A stretch of 64,000 bases of DNA from Muscardinus avellanarius (GCA_963383645.1 OY726569.1:76168135-76232134); one strand, 5' to 3'. Shown: positions 35,229-45,874, numbered from the stretch's first letter. The notes: generated by a model from the letters alone, not told the origin. Numbers and translations: made by a program.

Positions 35229-35446
35229 TTTTTATTTTATTTATTTAGTGCTAGTGGAAATTAAACTTAAGGGCATTCTATCATTGAGCTCCATCCTGAC
35301 TCTTGTTATTTTATTTTATTGTATTTATTTTATTTTATTTGAGACAAGGTATTGCTACATTACTGAGGTTGGCCTTAAACTTGAGGTCCTCCTGCCTCAG
35401 CCTCCTGAGTAGTTAGGATTACAGGTATGTGCCTTTTTACTTGGCT
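35229..35446 (-). mobile_element. Dimeric SINE, antisense
   Basis: agtgctagtggaaattaaac, tcattgagctccatcctgac, (TTTTA)n linker, cctcctgcctcagcctcctg ... ttacttggct. Confidence 0.85.
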
Positions 35447-35634
35447 AATTTCAATTTATTTATCTTGCAGTACTAGGGATGAACCTAAGGATGCTCTACC
35501 CCTGAGCTGTATCACCTGCCTTTTCCAGTTTTATTCTGAGATGGGGTGTAGCTAAGTTGCCCAGGCTGGCCTCAAATTTGTACTCCTCCTGCCTCAGCTT
35601 CCTGAGTGACTTGGATTACAGACACAAGTCACAA
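35447..35634 (-). mobile_element. Dimeric SINE, antisense
   Basis: cagtactagggatgaaccta, tacccctgagctgtatcacc, tagctaagttgcccaggctgg ... gattacagacacaagtcac. Tandem behind the preceding SINE. Confidence 0.82.
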
Positions 35635-35753
35635 GGAATTGATGGCATTAACTTTAACACAATGTTTTTGACTCTGTATTTTATTTACCAAATATATCTA
35701 AGTATTATCATTTCAACATTAGTTAAGAAGATTTTTAAATTTAAAAAATGATG

Positions 35754-35882
35754 GTAATGCTGGGCATGGTGGCACACACTTGAAGATCCAATACCTTAAT
35801 TTGACCATAAATGGTCAAAATTCACAGCTATAAAGTAAGGTATTGGATCTTCAAAAGTGTGTGCCACCATGCCCAGCATTAC
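35754..35882. repeat. Nested inverted repeat (hairpin) carrying a B1 head
   Basis: Left arm 35754-35798 (45 nt) is the exact reverse complement of right arm 35836-35882 except for two extra A bases in the right arm. The arms include B1 head sequence (gctgggcatggtggcacaca). The 37-nt loop has its own palindrome, tttgaccataaatggtcaaa (35800-35819). The whole can fold into a long nested hairpin. Confidence 0.95.
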
Positions 35883-38405
35883 AAGAGAACATACCAGTTG
35901 TAACATCACTGAAAGAAATCACAGACATTAGTGGGTAGAATGATAGAATAGTGGCCTTTTCCCACTGTAAACTTTAGGTATCACATTTTTCTACCGCCTT
36001 CTCAAATGAGATAGGCTATTAGGAGGTGTTTGGATGCCCAGAATAAATAAGGCATCTGTCTTACAACCTTTAATGTTGGAAGAGAGGATGAGGAAAAGCT
36101 TATTATTTTCAGGAAAATAAATGTATTATAAAGTAAAAAGGAATATTTGTATCAATTTTAAATAAAAACAGTCTTCAAAGCATTTCCACAGCTGTGGGTT
36201 GTCCCTAAACCCCAACCACTCCCAGACCACGAAGGATATGAATTTATAGGGCCTCTTTCACTGGAGGAACATTGGTGGAAGCATTTTCTGTTTTCATCTA
36301 ATTTAATTTTATCTCTACATGATAGAGCTAGAGTAATTAAAATGCTTATCATTTAAAACCTCTTTACCCCAACACTCTCTGCTAAGAATGCTCCTGTACT
36401 GACTTCTCTGCTCCTGCAGCCTGAGGTGGGAAGGCAGAAACATCCTGTGCTTTGTGATAATGATGTAGAGAAATTCAGGGTCCATAAAGGCCAGTGTTAT
36501 CACAAGATTTACGAAAATGGGACTCAGTGTGTGCACAGGTCGAGGGAATTCAGTGGGAACAAGAATAAAATCTAGGCATGGGGGGTATATATGCAAAAGT
36601 ACAGAGCTAGGGAGGAAACACAGTCAGGTGGCTCTTGGCGAAGGATGGAGAGCTGGCAGCGAGGCCTTTGCGTTGCCGGCAGACAGAGCAACCCCGTGAG
36701 TGGAGTTAGGACAAGGTATCCAGTGTCACCAGGCACAGGAAAAAAAGCTTGGAGGTTGTGGTCATCCATTTATTTTTCACATTTCTTTTATCCAGGACTT
36801 ACTCTGTGTGTGTTAAAGTAAACTATTCGAACCAAGAGAACAAAGAAAAATTTAGAGATTAGATCCTAAAATAATGTGACATCATTGTTAATAATGTGGC
36901 ATAACCTTCCTGGAGAGTGTAAAGTTCAGGAAAAACTGGCTCATTCTAGAAGCTACCTAACCTTGATTTGCCATGACATAACCAAGGATCAGATATCATT
37001 AAGTTTGGATGTTAAACTTACTCTATAACTGACCAGAGTGCCCTCAAGTCTTTGTGATTTTATTTGTATCATGACAGTGATCTTAATTGCTTGGTCCCAG
37101 CTGATAGGGAAGATTAAAAACAACAAACTGATTATATGATGAGGGCATTAAAGGCAAGTATATCAATATGTGATTGTTATTAGAGGGGATGCAGGAAAAC
37201 TGTTCACATCAAAGATACAAATTCAACAAGCACAGCAGTCTGGGGTCATTTGATTCAAAGGCAAACAATCAAATACACTTCACTCACCCCTGAGGGGTTG
37301 TTTTGCTTTTTTTTTTTTCTCTCTCTTTTTTGTGAAACACAGTGTAGAGTATCACCATTTTTCAACATCTAATGAATTAATGAATCTAGCATCATTCATC
37401 AAAGGCTGTAAAACATCACAAAAAAGCCTCATGAGGGAAGAATACTACAGCCTCATCTCTGAGTTAGTCTTGTCACTTCTCTCCCCACATCAAGTCTGAA
37501 TTGGATCAAGTCTCTAGATAAGCCAGTTTATAGGAAATAAAGAGAAAGAAGAATATGTTTATAGTTGAGAAAATTCACTCTGGACACCCCTAGACAGCAA
37601 GTGGCCTGATTGCTCCAACAGATAAATTTAAGAAATAAAAGAGTGTAGGCAAATCTATCAATTCATATATATACATGTTTTTACATATAGGTATTTTATA
37701 TATATGGATCTATCAATAACATGCATATATACATGTTATACATATGTATATAATATACATTATATACACACACATAACTTTAGAAATAAGTTCATTAATT
37801 GCAAGTATGCACTTTATTTGAATCCAAATTTAGACAAAAAGATTGTAAATAAAATCTTAAGACATCTTAAACACTTGGAAACAGGACCATTGACACCCTA
37901 TTTTATGAAATTAAAGAATCATTAATTTAAATACTAGCATAGTAATAAGTAGTTACAAAAATGACCCTGAGTCTTCCAAATAAATGTTATTTGTGGTTCA
38001 TGGCTACTTTTAGTAAGGCAGAAATATGTTACTCTCTCAAAAGTCTTCTATTTTTAGTGGTTACACTGTAATAAATGTTGAAGAGGCAGTATGAGGTATC
38101 TCAGAAGTACTTGCATTTAGACCAGATAGTGAGACCTCTTATTGCTTCCATGCAGTAGGAGATTGCTTGACATCTCTTTAAAATCCAGTGAGTATTGAGC
38201 ATAGGCAAAGGAGCTTGGTATGCACACCTTCAATGCACTGTGTGTTCTCTTCTCTTAAAAAAAGTTTGCAAGGTTCACCTAAGAAGAAGAAAAAGCTAAA
38301 GTGGATCAAGTAGTTGAAATTTCTTTCTTAATCAGTTCACATCCTTATTGTCTAATGTAGTTAGGATCAGACCATTGGCTGGCCTTTCCCTCCCTCCCTT
38401 CCTCC
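35883..38405. other. Repeat-poor intron block
   Basis: About 2.5 kb without SINE or L1 sequence that I recognise. It contains a T/C run (37306-37331) and a TATA/ACAT-rich stretch (37665-37775). Open frames here have no recognisable motifs. Confidence 0.7.
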
Positions 38406-38556
38406 TGAAATGGGGTTTCTTGAGAAGAAACCTGGCGTTTCCTTACCGGATTCTTGTCTGCAAGTGAGTGAAGAATGACACCCACAGACTGCAAGAAGGG
38501 GAGTAAAAGGTTTATTGGAAGCAGCAGGGAATAGGGAAAAGTGGCCAAACACTCCT

Positions 38557-38995
38557 AAGGGCTGTCGGAACTTTTGATGTCCAGCAGCTGCCTTCAGGTC
38601 ACTACCCAAGTGTAGCCCGGGCCAAGTGCCTGCAGTTGCAAGCTGCTTTCTCCCAAAGTCTACGTGATCTGCCAGAAAGGAATAGGGAAAGTGGCAGAAT
38701 ATCCCTAAGGGCTATCGGAACTTTTGATGTCCAGCAGCTGCCTTCAGGTCACTACCTGAGTGTATCCCGGGCCAAATGCCTTCAGTTGCAAGCTGCTTTC
38801 TCCCAAAGTCCACGAGATCTGCCAGAAAGGAAGTGCAGGTCACTCCTAGAGGCCCTGGTCGGCCTTGATGTCCAGCAGAGGCCTTCAGGTCACTACCCAA
38901 GTGTAGCCTGGGCCAAGTGCCTTCAGTAGCACTCCTCCTTCTCTCAAAGCTAAAGTGACCTGCAAGAGAGAGAGAAGCTCCCCAACGGGGAGGGG
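38557..38995. repeat. Three ~150-bp direct repeats inside the LTR
   Basis: Units centred on gatgtccagcag at 38576, 38726 and 38867 (spacings 150 and 141 bp), sharing cttcaggtcactacc, gggccaagtgcc, ctttctcccaaagtc and gatctgccagaaagg. The third copy is the most diverged. They fall in the U3-equivalent part of the antisense LTR. Confidence 0.92.
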
Positions 38996-39102
38996 TTCCC
39001 AGAGTAGGTAACCATCCTGGTGACTGTTCTCGGGGTTTATATATATCTGCATGTCTTCTATTGCTTGGAGTTTGGGAGTCAGTTCTTAAAATTTGCATAG
39101 GG

Positions 39103-39186
39103 TATTTGCATGTCCTTTGAGGGGTCTCCTTTCAGTAGGGGTGTTATTTGCATGTCCTTTGAGGAGTCTCCTTTCAGTAGGGGTGT
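39103..39186. repeat. 42-bp tandem duplication with octamer-like motif
   Basis: Two 42-bp units (39103-39144, 39145-39186), nearly identical: tatttgcatgtcctttgagg then ctcctttcagtaggggtg. Each has atttgca, the complement of an octamer-type ATGCAAAT core minus one base. Also within the LTR. Confidence 0.92.
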
Positions 39187-39409
39187 CAGACTTGCTCCAG
39201 TGATATCTCCTGGGTTTGTTGATTAGTAAACAGATGGTTTTGTGAAGCTTTGGTTGTTCTTATCTCTGAACCTTGGAAGAGCTGGTCTCTTTTAGGAGCC
39301 TTGGAAGTTAAATAGTATTCATCACCCCTCAGGAAATTAAGTTTTTTTCTACTGAGGCCTCTTCCCTATCTGCCTACTTCCTTTCTACCTCCTCACTCCC
39401 TCCTTCCTT

Positions 39410-39481
39410 GCTTTCTTGCTCTGCCACTGAGCTACACCCCCATCTCTTTTTATCAGTGTGTGTGTGTGTGTGTGTGTGTGT

Positions 39482-39544
<63 letters not shown>

Positions 39545-39832
39545 GGGATTGAACCCAGGAGCATTCTACCTCTGAGCTATGTCCTCAGTCCTATTTTTAT
39601 TTTTTAGTTCGAAATCAAGTCTTGCTGAGTTGCTAAAGCTGGCTTTGAACCTGTGATACTCCTGTCTCAGCCTCCCAAGTATGGGGATTGCAAGTGTGTG
39701 CCACCATGCCAGTGTCCTTTTTATCTTTGAAGACAGTATCTCACTAAGTTGTCAGGCAGGCCCGAAACCTGTGATCCTCCTTCCTTAACATCCCTAGTAG
39801 CTGGGATTGTAGGTGTGCGCCACCTTACCTGG
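39410..39832 (-). mobile_element. SINE split by a second SINE (nested)
   Basis: Outer antisense SINE: ctctgccactgagctacacc (39410-39454) and B1 half 39717-39832 (agacagtatctcactaagt ... ccttacctggct). The inner antisense SINE at 39455-39716 carries the TG/GA tracts. Perfect 9-bp target duplication ctttttatc at 39446-39454 and 39717-39725. Confidence 0.9.
39457..39540. repeat. Compound (TG)n(GA)n microsatellite
   Basis: A TG tract of about 26 bp passes into a pure GA tract of about 55 bp. Confidence 0.95.
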
Positions 39833-42800
39833 CTTTGCAGCTGACCTTTCTAAGACAAAAATCTGAACATGTTATTCTTTCTTTGGGCATAAAACCATTA
39901 GGGAAAAGTTCAACCTCTTTGGCATAGCCTATTGCATGGGGCCCTTCAAGTGTGGCCTCACCTGCAACTAGTCAAGCCCTCTCCCACAGGTATCTCACTC
40001 ATGTTGAGCTACTTAAATTCCCCAAAATGTATGTGCTGTGTCCCCTCCCGCACACAGACCTTCCTTTCCTTCATCTGATGAGCTCTTTTGCTTTTCACTG
40101 GAAGGCTCTCCTGCCCTCTGGGAGCTAAAGTGCTTTTTTACTGGGTACTGACAGTAGCACACTGCATTTCCCCAGCCTAGAATGCAAATCACTGGAAGTA
40201 GGCCCCAGCAGACTCTGGGTTTCTGGAAGACTCAGCCTACGACATACTCACCCTTGGTCCTCAGCATGAGTGTGGTGCCTCATGTGTGGGAGGAGCTCGG
40301 CGAGGTGCTGGGTGGAGGGCATCACTAGAAACCAGAAGCTTGCCAGAGAATGAGAGGCCTGTGTTTGTTCTGCCCCCCACCCCTGTCTTTTCTGTGTTGT
40401 GCCCACGCTCTGGGAGCCTCCCTCTACCATTTCCACGTGTCCTCTGTCACCTTCCTTTTACAGTTGGGTTGGCAATGTTCATTTGCTGTTTTTCTGCTTC
40501 CAAAGTTCAAATGTCTTATTCTTCTCTTTTTTTCATTAAGAGTTCTATTCAATGTCCCTAGAGCATTCCCATGTATCAACTTGAAATTGACTTCGGGTAT
40601 CAAGACCTATTACTTCATCTAAAGGTCTGTGATGTCAGCATATTTTACATGGTCCCATTCAACTAGACACAGCCACATGGTGGTCTTGGGCCATGAGACT
40701 CATGTAAACCGTCCCCAAGCTTTTAGCAAGCACCTTGGGCAGGGAGGGGTGTCATTTCCTCAGAGGGAATCCTGAGGGCTGCTGAGAGCTTATCTTGCAC
40801 CCTGAGGCACTCTGAGAAGTCTGTGTGAACTGTGTCAATTCTCTGCATCTGTTCCTAGAAGTGGAGAAATTGTAACAGCTATTCACATGGAGATAAACAC
40901 AGGGCACCTTCCTGGTCTTTCTGTTGTTGGCAGAATATAAAATAGAGGTAAATTTTAAGATGAAACTCAGTATTTTTTTTTTTAAGAGTTTGAGGACTAC
41001 TGACTTCTCCAAGTTTCCTCCCAGTGCTAACTTCCCCATCTGCTTCAGCATCTGAGCCGTCTGCCCATCATCTAGATAATTCTCTTGGGTAGAACACACT
41101 AGGCCTCAACAATTCTGAGTGAATAAGACATGGCCATAATTTTTAAAGAATGCATTATTTCTAGGATGCAAACTAGGCTAACAGAATTCCAAGCCAAGCA
41201 GAGACCCTTTGAAATCTGCTTTTAAAAGCAGCAAGACCATTTGTAATTAATGTCTTTAGTATCTATAAATAGCATACTGAAATTCTAGAACAGACTTCCT
41301 TTTATTGAGGCACAATATTCTGTTTAGCTTACACCAGGCCTTATTATCAAGAGTTCAGAATTTGTGGCATCTAAATGAATGAGCTTTTAACCTTCCAGAA
41401 ACCTTGAAAGTTGGATGTATCTAAAACAAAACTATTTGAAAGGAGCATTCTAGGGTATCATCTTCCTCATCTTATAAGGATTCTGTTTCTAATAATGCAA
41501 AGCTGATTTTAGTATCTGTATCAGTTACTTTCTTACCATGGTGAATCATTGATAATTACATGTTAAGGATTCAGTACTTTTCCTCACAGTTCATTCCAGA
41601 GGCTCCTAATTATGGTGGGTCTTCAGTATGTGTTTGTCTAAAGTTCTGTCACTTAATAAATAGATTTGTAGAAAGCCTGTAAGTTTAGAGGGCAAGTCGA
41701 TGGGTGGTGCTCATAATCACACTCCCTGCTAAGCATCTTCCTCTCCTTATTTAAAATAAAATCACAGCTGTTTCCTGAGAAAGAATGACTATTGGAGTGA
41801 AATTAGCAAGAGAAATAGTTGCCAGTTTTAAAATGCTTTCATTTTAAATATTAAATATTTCTGGATCCTTATAGGATTCCTCTTAGAAAATCTAGCAAAT
41901 CTGGATTTCAGCATCCTTTGCTTGGCTTCAGAAGAAAAAAAAGCATGATCAAATTAAGTATACAGCTGTCAGCATTCAAGCCAGACAGTTCACAATAGAC
42001 AAAAAAAAAAAAAAATGCCTTTCTAATACTAGGATAATTGGGCCATAATGCTTGCACACAGAGGGTTCTGTGAATCGCAACTCCAGTAAAAATAGAGTCC
42101 TTCTCCCCACCTTTCTCTGTCATAAAGTGAACAAGGTATTTTTTTTTATTGTGAAAAACAATAGGCAGACAATTCCATGTCATCTTCTAACAGTATAGCT
42201 TTCCCTTTCACCAAAATATAATTAGTATCCTAAGATTGCTGATTTTTATTTATTTATATGTTTTCACATGATGTGATCATTTTTCAAAAAGTAAAGTGGA
42301 ATATCTTAAAGCAGGCTCTTAAAATCTGAAACAGATTTCTTCAGTTTTATTCGTAAGGTTGTATACTATGATTATGTCCTTTCTATTCTGGGAATTCAGA
42401 TGAAACCAATTTCTGTATTGCTTTCCTAATACTCAGTGCAATTCCATACTTGACTCACTTTTAAGTAACTTGGAAAGAGTGCTGTTTGATGTGTCAAAAT
42501 TCCAGCCATCTCAGACCTGGCTGGTGATGGCGTGCACAGTCTTAAACATGATATAACCATAGAATCTCTGTTTCTTTCCATTTCTTTTGTTCTCTTAGGA
42601 GAAATTTAAAATTTTCCCTTTTGAGACTAATGTTGATGGTTATTGTTAAGAATGTTTACAGGGTTTTTTCTAAGGCCCATTTTTAGCAATGCACATACAG
42701 AAAAACTTGACCAGAACAGGCTTGCTACATAAATCTTGCCTAAAGGAGTGGGGGAAATGAAGATGCATTCTTCACAAATAGATTGTGAGCATCACATACC

Positions 42801-43111
42801 AAAAGTAGAGAGTGTGGACCAAAGAATAGCTCAGCTTAAAAATATGGTTTTAAAGCACCATTGCTATTATATAAAGATCATAATCATGCTATTACTCATC
42901 ATTTTTATTTTAAAATTACATTTTTAATCTGGTTGCATAATGCTTCACACATAGGCCAAAAGAATATTTATCTAATTTTATTAAAAATCTAATTTATTTC
43001 TTCTATGTCTTGCATCTTCTGACATTTTCGTTATAAGCTATCTGCTTATGCGCATCATACCTGAAATGGAGAATACATTTGTGTTCTTATGGAATCTATG
43101 CTTGTTCTAAA
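39833..43111. other. SINE-free intron block
   Basis: About 3.3 kb with no SINE, L1 or LTR that I recognise, in an intron that otherwise has one every 0.5-1 kb. AT-rich with homeodomain-like cores (e.g. ttgtaattaatgtc near 41241). No exon was found. Confidence 0.6.
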
Positions 43112-43126
43112 CAGTTTTGTGATTTT

Positions 43127-43322
43127 CTTTTTTTTTTTTTTAATTTTTTTTGGTGGTACTGGAGATAGAACCCATCTACATCTGGGCTACACTCCAGACC
43201 TATTTTATATTTTATTTGGAAACAGGGGCTCTTAAATCAGTGAGGCTGACTTTGAACCTGTGTGATCCTCCTGTCTCCGCCTCCCAACTGCGGGGATTAC
43301 AAGCGTGCGCCACCACACCTGG
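43127..43322 (-). mobile_element. Dimeric SINE (type II), antisense
   Basis: T tail, ctgggctacactccagacc, cctcccaactgcggggatta. Perfect 15-bp target duplication cagttttgtgatttt at 43112-43126 and 43323-43337. Confidence 0.95.
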
Positions 43323-43456
43323 CAGTTTTGTGATTTTAATAGCAAGCCCCCATAACAGTCTGTTAAATTAGGTTTTATTATTTTTGCAGAATATTATAGT
43401 AATTTTTTTCATGGAGTTATGTGTAGTCTCCTATCATTAAAAAAATGAAAGTTTTT

Positions 43457-43656
43457 GCAGGGCGTGGTGGCGCATGCTTGTAATCCCCATACTAGGTAGG
43501 TAGAGACAGGAGGATCGCGCAGGTTCGAAGCCAGCCTCACTGGCTTAAGAGACTCTGTTTCCAAATAAAAGGATTAAAAAAAAAAAAAAGGTCTGGGAGT
43601 GTAGCCCGGAGGTAGAAGGGCTTCCAGGAACCCCAGTACCACCAAAAAAAAAAGAT
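43457..43656 (+). mobile_element. Dimeric SINE (type II), sense
   Basis: gcagggcgtggtggcgcatg head, full type II linker, gggcttccaggaaccccag, A tail. 9-bp target duplication aaagttttt at 43448-43456 and 43657-43665. Inverted relative to the copy 135 bp upstream; 337 bp before the next exon. Confidence 0.94.
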
Positions 43657-43839
43657 AAAGTTTTTAACTTTTAAGTTCTCGGGGGTTTTTGTTTTATTCT
43701 GGCCTAGGGGAAAAAATGTTTTATGATCTTTGAAGCCTAGATGTTGTTGAATGAAAAAGTATGCTCTATTGAACAGAATTGTGTATTGTTTCTTGTGGGC
43801 AAATGAACAATTATTTTGCTTTTGAGATGTGTCATTTTG

Positions 43840-43905
43840 TTGTGCTGGGGTCACAGCCAGGGCCTTGCACATGGTAGGCAAGTGTTCTGTCACTTACATA
43901 CTCCT
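43840..43905 (-). mobile_element. Full-type ID element fragment, antisense
   Basis: gtgctggggtcacagccagg, cttgcacatggtaggcaagtg, ttctgtcacttac. About 90 bp upstream of the exon acceptor. Confidence 0.7.
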
Positions 43906-43992
43906 CTACCTCTGACCCGGTGAAATGTATTTCATTCTCATGTGAGACTGAGAAGTATTAACACATCTCTTTCCTTTTGATCTTTATCTCAG

Positions 43993-44566
43993 TGTGGCTG
44001 TCACCAGATCCAGAGACGTGCCTTCCTTTGGACCTCCCATCCCTAAAGGGGTAACTTTCCCCAAATCAAATGTATTCAGGGACTTCCTTTTGGCCAAAGT
44101 GATTAATGCAGAAAATGCTGCTCATAAATCAGAAAAGTTCCGGGCTATGGCAACTCGGACCCGCCAGGAATACCTGAAAGATCTGGCAGAAAAGAATGTC
44201 ACCAACACCCCTATCGACCCTTCTGGCAAGTTTCCATTCATCTCTCTGGCCTCTAAGAAGAAGGAGAAGTCTAAGCCATATCCAGGAGCTGAGCTCAGCA
44301 GCATGGGGGCCATCGTGTGGGTAGTGCAGGCCAAGGACTACAACAAGGCTCTGGAGATAGACTGCCTTCTGGGGATCTCCAATGAGTTCATCGTCCTCAT
44401 TGAGCAGGAAACCAAGAGCGTGGTTTTCAATTGTTCCTGCAGAGATGTGATAGGGTGGACGTCCACTGACACTAGCCTCAAAATCTTCTACGAGCGAGGG
44501 GAGTGTGTCTCAGTGGAGAGCTTCATTAGCACTGAAGAGATCAAAGAGATCGTCAGAAGGTTGCAG
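43993..44566 (+). CDS. SIPA1L1: SIPA1L1 exon: end of Rap-GAP and following conserved segment
   Basis: The largest coding block here: 574 nt, one base completing Ser plus 191 codons, ending in phase 0. It starts [20 protein letters not shown], giving the C-terminal Rap-GAP part ([19 protein letters not shown], then the [14 protein letters not shown] helix). A lysine-rich linker ([19 protein letters not shown]) leads into a beta-rich conserved stretch ([40 protein letters not shown]) ending [11 protein letters not shown]. Acceptor ctttatctcag; donor CAG|gtgagt, strong. The frame runs past the donor to a stop at 44630-44632, so intron retention would add about 21 residues and terminate. An LTR fragment starts ~36 bp after the donor. 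From memory, a few residues ([24 protein letters not shown]) differ conservatively from human SIPA1L1. Confidence 0.97.
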
Positions 44567-45599
44567 GTGAGTCTTTTCTTCTCCCCCACTCACTGTCTCG
44601 ACAGTCACGCTGCTGTATCCTGGGAAACCTGACTACACAACTTAGAAGAAGGAAAATTTATTTGCTCATAGTTTTTTGGAGATTCCGGTTTCAGTCCCCA
44701 CAAGGCCGGAGTCTTTGGATCTGAGGGCATGGTGACAGGAAGCTGAGAGAGGAGAGAGCAAGCAAGCAGGGACTCAATTCAGAGACTCAAGCACAGTCCC
44801 CAAGGCCACACCCCCGGGCCTCGCCTCCTCCAGTCACACCCCCAGCAGCCCAGGTCACACCCAGATAAATCTGTTACAGCTCATTTACCTACAGATGAGA
44901 TTACAACCCCCACAACAGAACCCTATCAACCCTGAACATTAATACATGAGCTCTTCAGGGGGCACCCTGTATCTGACAGCAACACTCGCTCACATGCAAT
45001 ATCTCCTTAGTAAAGTTTTCAATATAGACTGGAGCCAGGTTACTTAAGCTTGTCCTGCTTCATTAGCTCCTCTAGAAATGCCTTGATGATGAGAAGCCAC
45101 ACAGAGTTAATCTCAGGCTTGTCTTTTCCATCACTTATTCAAAAAAGTAGCAGACCAAGAGGGGGAGGACACGTTTACTGTGTATTTGTGTTGGGAGCTC
45201 CTTTGCATGGGACCTGATCGCCCTTCCTTGGTGACTGATGTTGCACCCCAGCCAATTGGATGCAGTAGTCAAAAAAAGATTTGGTTGTTGATTATCTGTT
45301 GCCCTGAGTCTTATAAGGGCAAGTCCAATAGCAGAATAGTTTCCCTTTGCTGCCAACTCTCTGGAGGTATCTCTTCGAGGTTTTCTTGTCACTTCAGGGA
45401 GGCCATGGAGCTCTTTGGATGCAAGCTTGTTCCTCTTAGCCTGATGAATAGAGACAAGTGAAGGGGAAATCATCAGCCTGCTCTTCAGCTGGCAGAGGGG
45501 ATTCAGAAATAATCCTGCTTGCATTGTTCTTCCAGTTCCATATCCATCACTTAATACCATGTGGCATTAAACCCCTGTGCCTTTGATTTTCTTGTATAG
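44567..45599 (+). other. SIPA1L1: Short intron between Rap-GAP and PDZ exons
   Basis: A 1,033-bp intron with strong donor gtgagt and acceptor cttgtatag. About 380 bp (44603-44986) is an old antisense LTR-like repeat shared with 20823-21210. The rest (44987-45599) has no repeat that I recognise. A 141-residue minus-strand open frame across 45135-45560 has no recognisable motif and is most likely chance. Confidence 0.9.
44603..44986 (-). mobile_element. LTR-like repeat, copy 2 (MaLR-like), antisense
   Basis: Matches 20823-21210 along its length: cacgctgctgtat, acacaacttagaaga, ttgctcatagttttttggagattcc, agcacagtccccaaggccac, gagctcttcagggggcac, tctgacagcaacac. It begins about 36 bp after the donor of the exon ending 44566. 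Confidence 0.7.
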
Positions 45600-45874
45600 T
45601 TTGTTTCCAAAGGTTGTGAATCGGTGGAAATGACTCTGCGAAGAAATGGGCTAGGCCAGCTCGGCTTCCATGTCAACTACGAGGGCATTGTGGCAGATGT
45701 GGAGCCCTACGGTTATGCCTGGCAGGCGGGGCTGAGGCAGGGCAGCCGCCTGGTGGAGATCTGCAAGGTGGCGGTGGCCACCCTGAGCCATGAGCAGATG
45801 ATCGATCTCCTAAGAACATCTGTCACTGTGAAAGTTGTCATCATTCCCCCCCATGACGACTGCACCCCGCGGAG
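45600..45874 (+). CDS. SIPA1L1: SIPA1L1 exon: PDZ domain
   Basis: A 275-nt exon, 91 codons plus AG. It begins [17 protein letters not shown] and encodes an almost complete PDZ domain. The carboxylate-binding loop is LGQLGFHV (a GLGF-type loop), followed by [35 protein letters not shown], the alpha-B helix [11 protein letters not shown], and the last strand [13 protein letters not shown]. In SIPA1L proteins the PDZ domain recruits partners such as Eph receptors and scaffolds, bringing Rap inactivation to the membrane or synapse. The alpha-B first residue is His, the class I hallmark position. Acceptor tttcttgtatag; donor GAG|gtaggt. If the donor is not used, the next codon is a stop. Confidence 0.97.

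Larger units (their letters stand above)
38406..39331 (-). mobile_element. Solo LTR of an endogenous retrovirus, antisense
   Basis: ~0.93 kb bounded by TG...CA (tgaaatgggg at 38406; acccctca to 39331). On the minus strand the parts are in LTR order: U3 with tandem repeats, a TATA-like run (ggtttatatatatctgc read in reverse, ~39035), and the polyadenylation signal AATAAA (complement of tttatt at ~38512) before the R/U5-like end. No gag, pol or env beside it. A clear target duplication was not found, so the ends are approximate. Class (ERV1 or ERVK) not determined. Confidence 0.65.
30732..43992 (+). other. SIPA1L1: Largest complete SIPA1L1 intron in the window
   Basis: A 13,261-bp GT-AG intron (donor gtgggt, acceptor tttatctcag). 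Contents in order: SINE 31168, ID 32070, clustered antisense L1 3' ends with an inverted piece (32164-34582), SINE/B1 fragments 34587-35634, nested hairpin 35754-35882, a mostly repeat-free and partly AT-rich block 35883-38405, antisense solo LTR ~38406-39331, a SINE inserted in a SINE 39410-39832, a SINE-poor block 39833-43111, and two SINEs 43127-43656 plus an ID 43840 just before the next exon. I recognise nothing in 30732-31140 or 31383-32069. No further exon was found. Confidence 0.9.

Noticed and set aside
38636..39098. Frames with internally repeated peptides, considered as a repeat protein
   Set aside because: The periodicity comes from the ~150-bp direct repeats of the solo LTR, open on both strands; no initiation context or protein family.
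45135..45560. 141-codon minus-strand open frame inside the 1-kb intron
   Set aside because: No motif, antisense to a coding gene, no start context or neighbouring exon; considered incidental.
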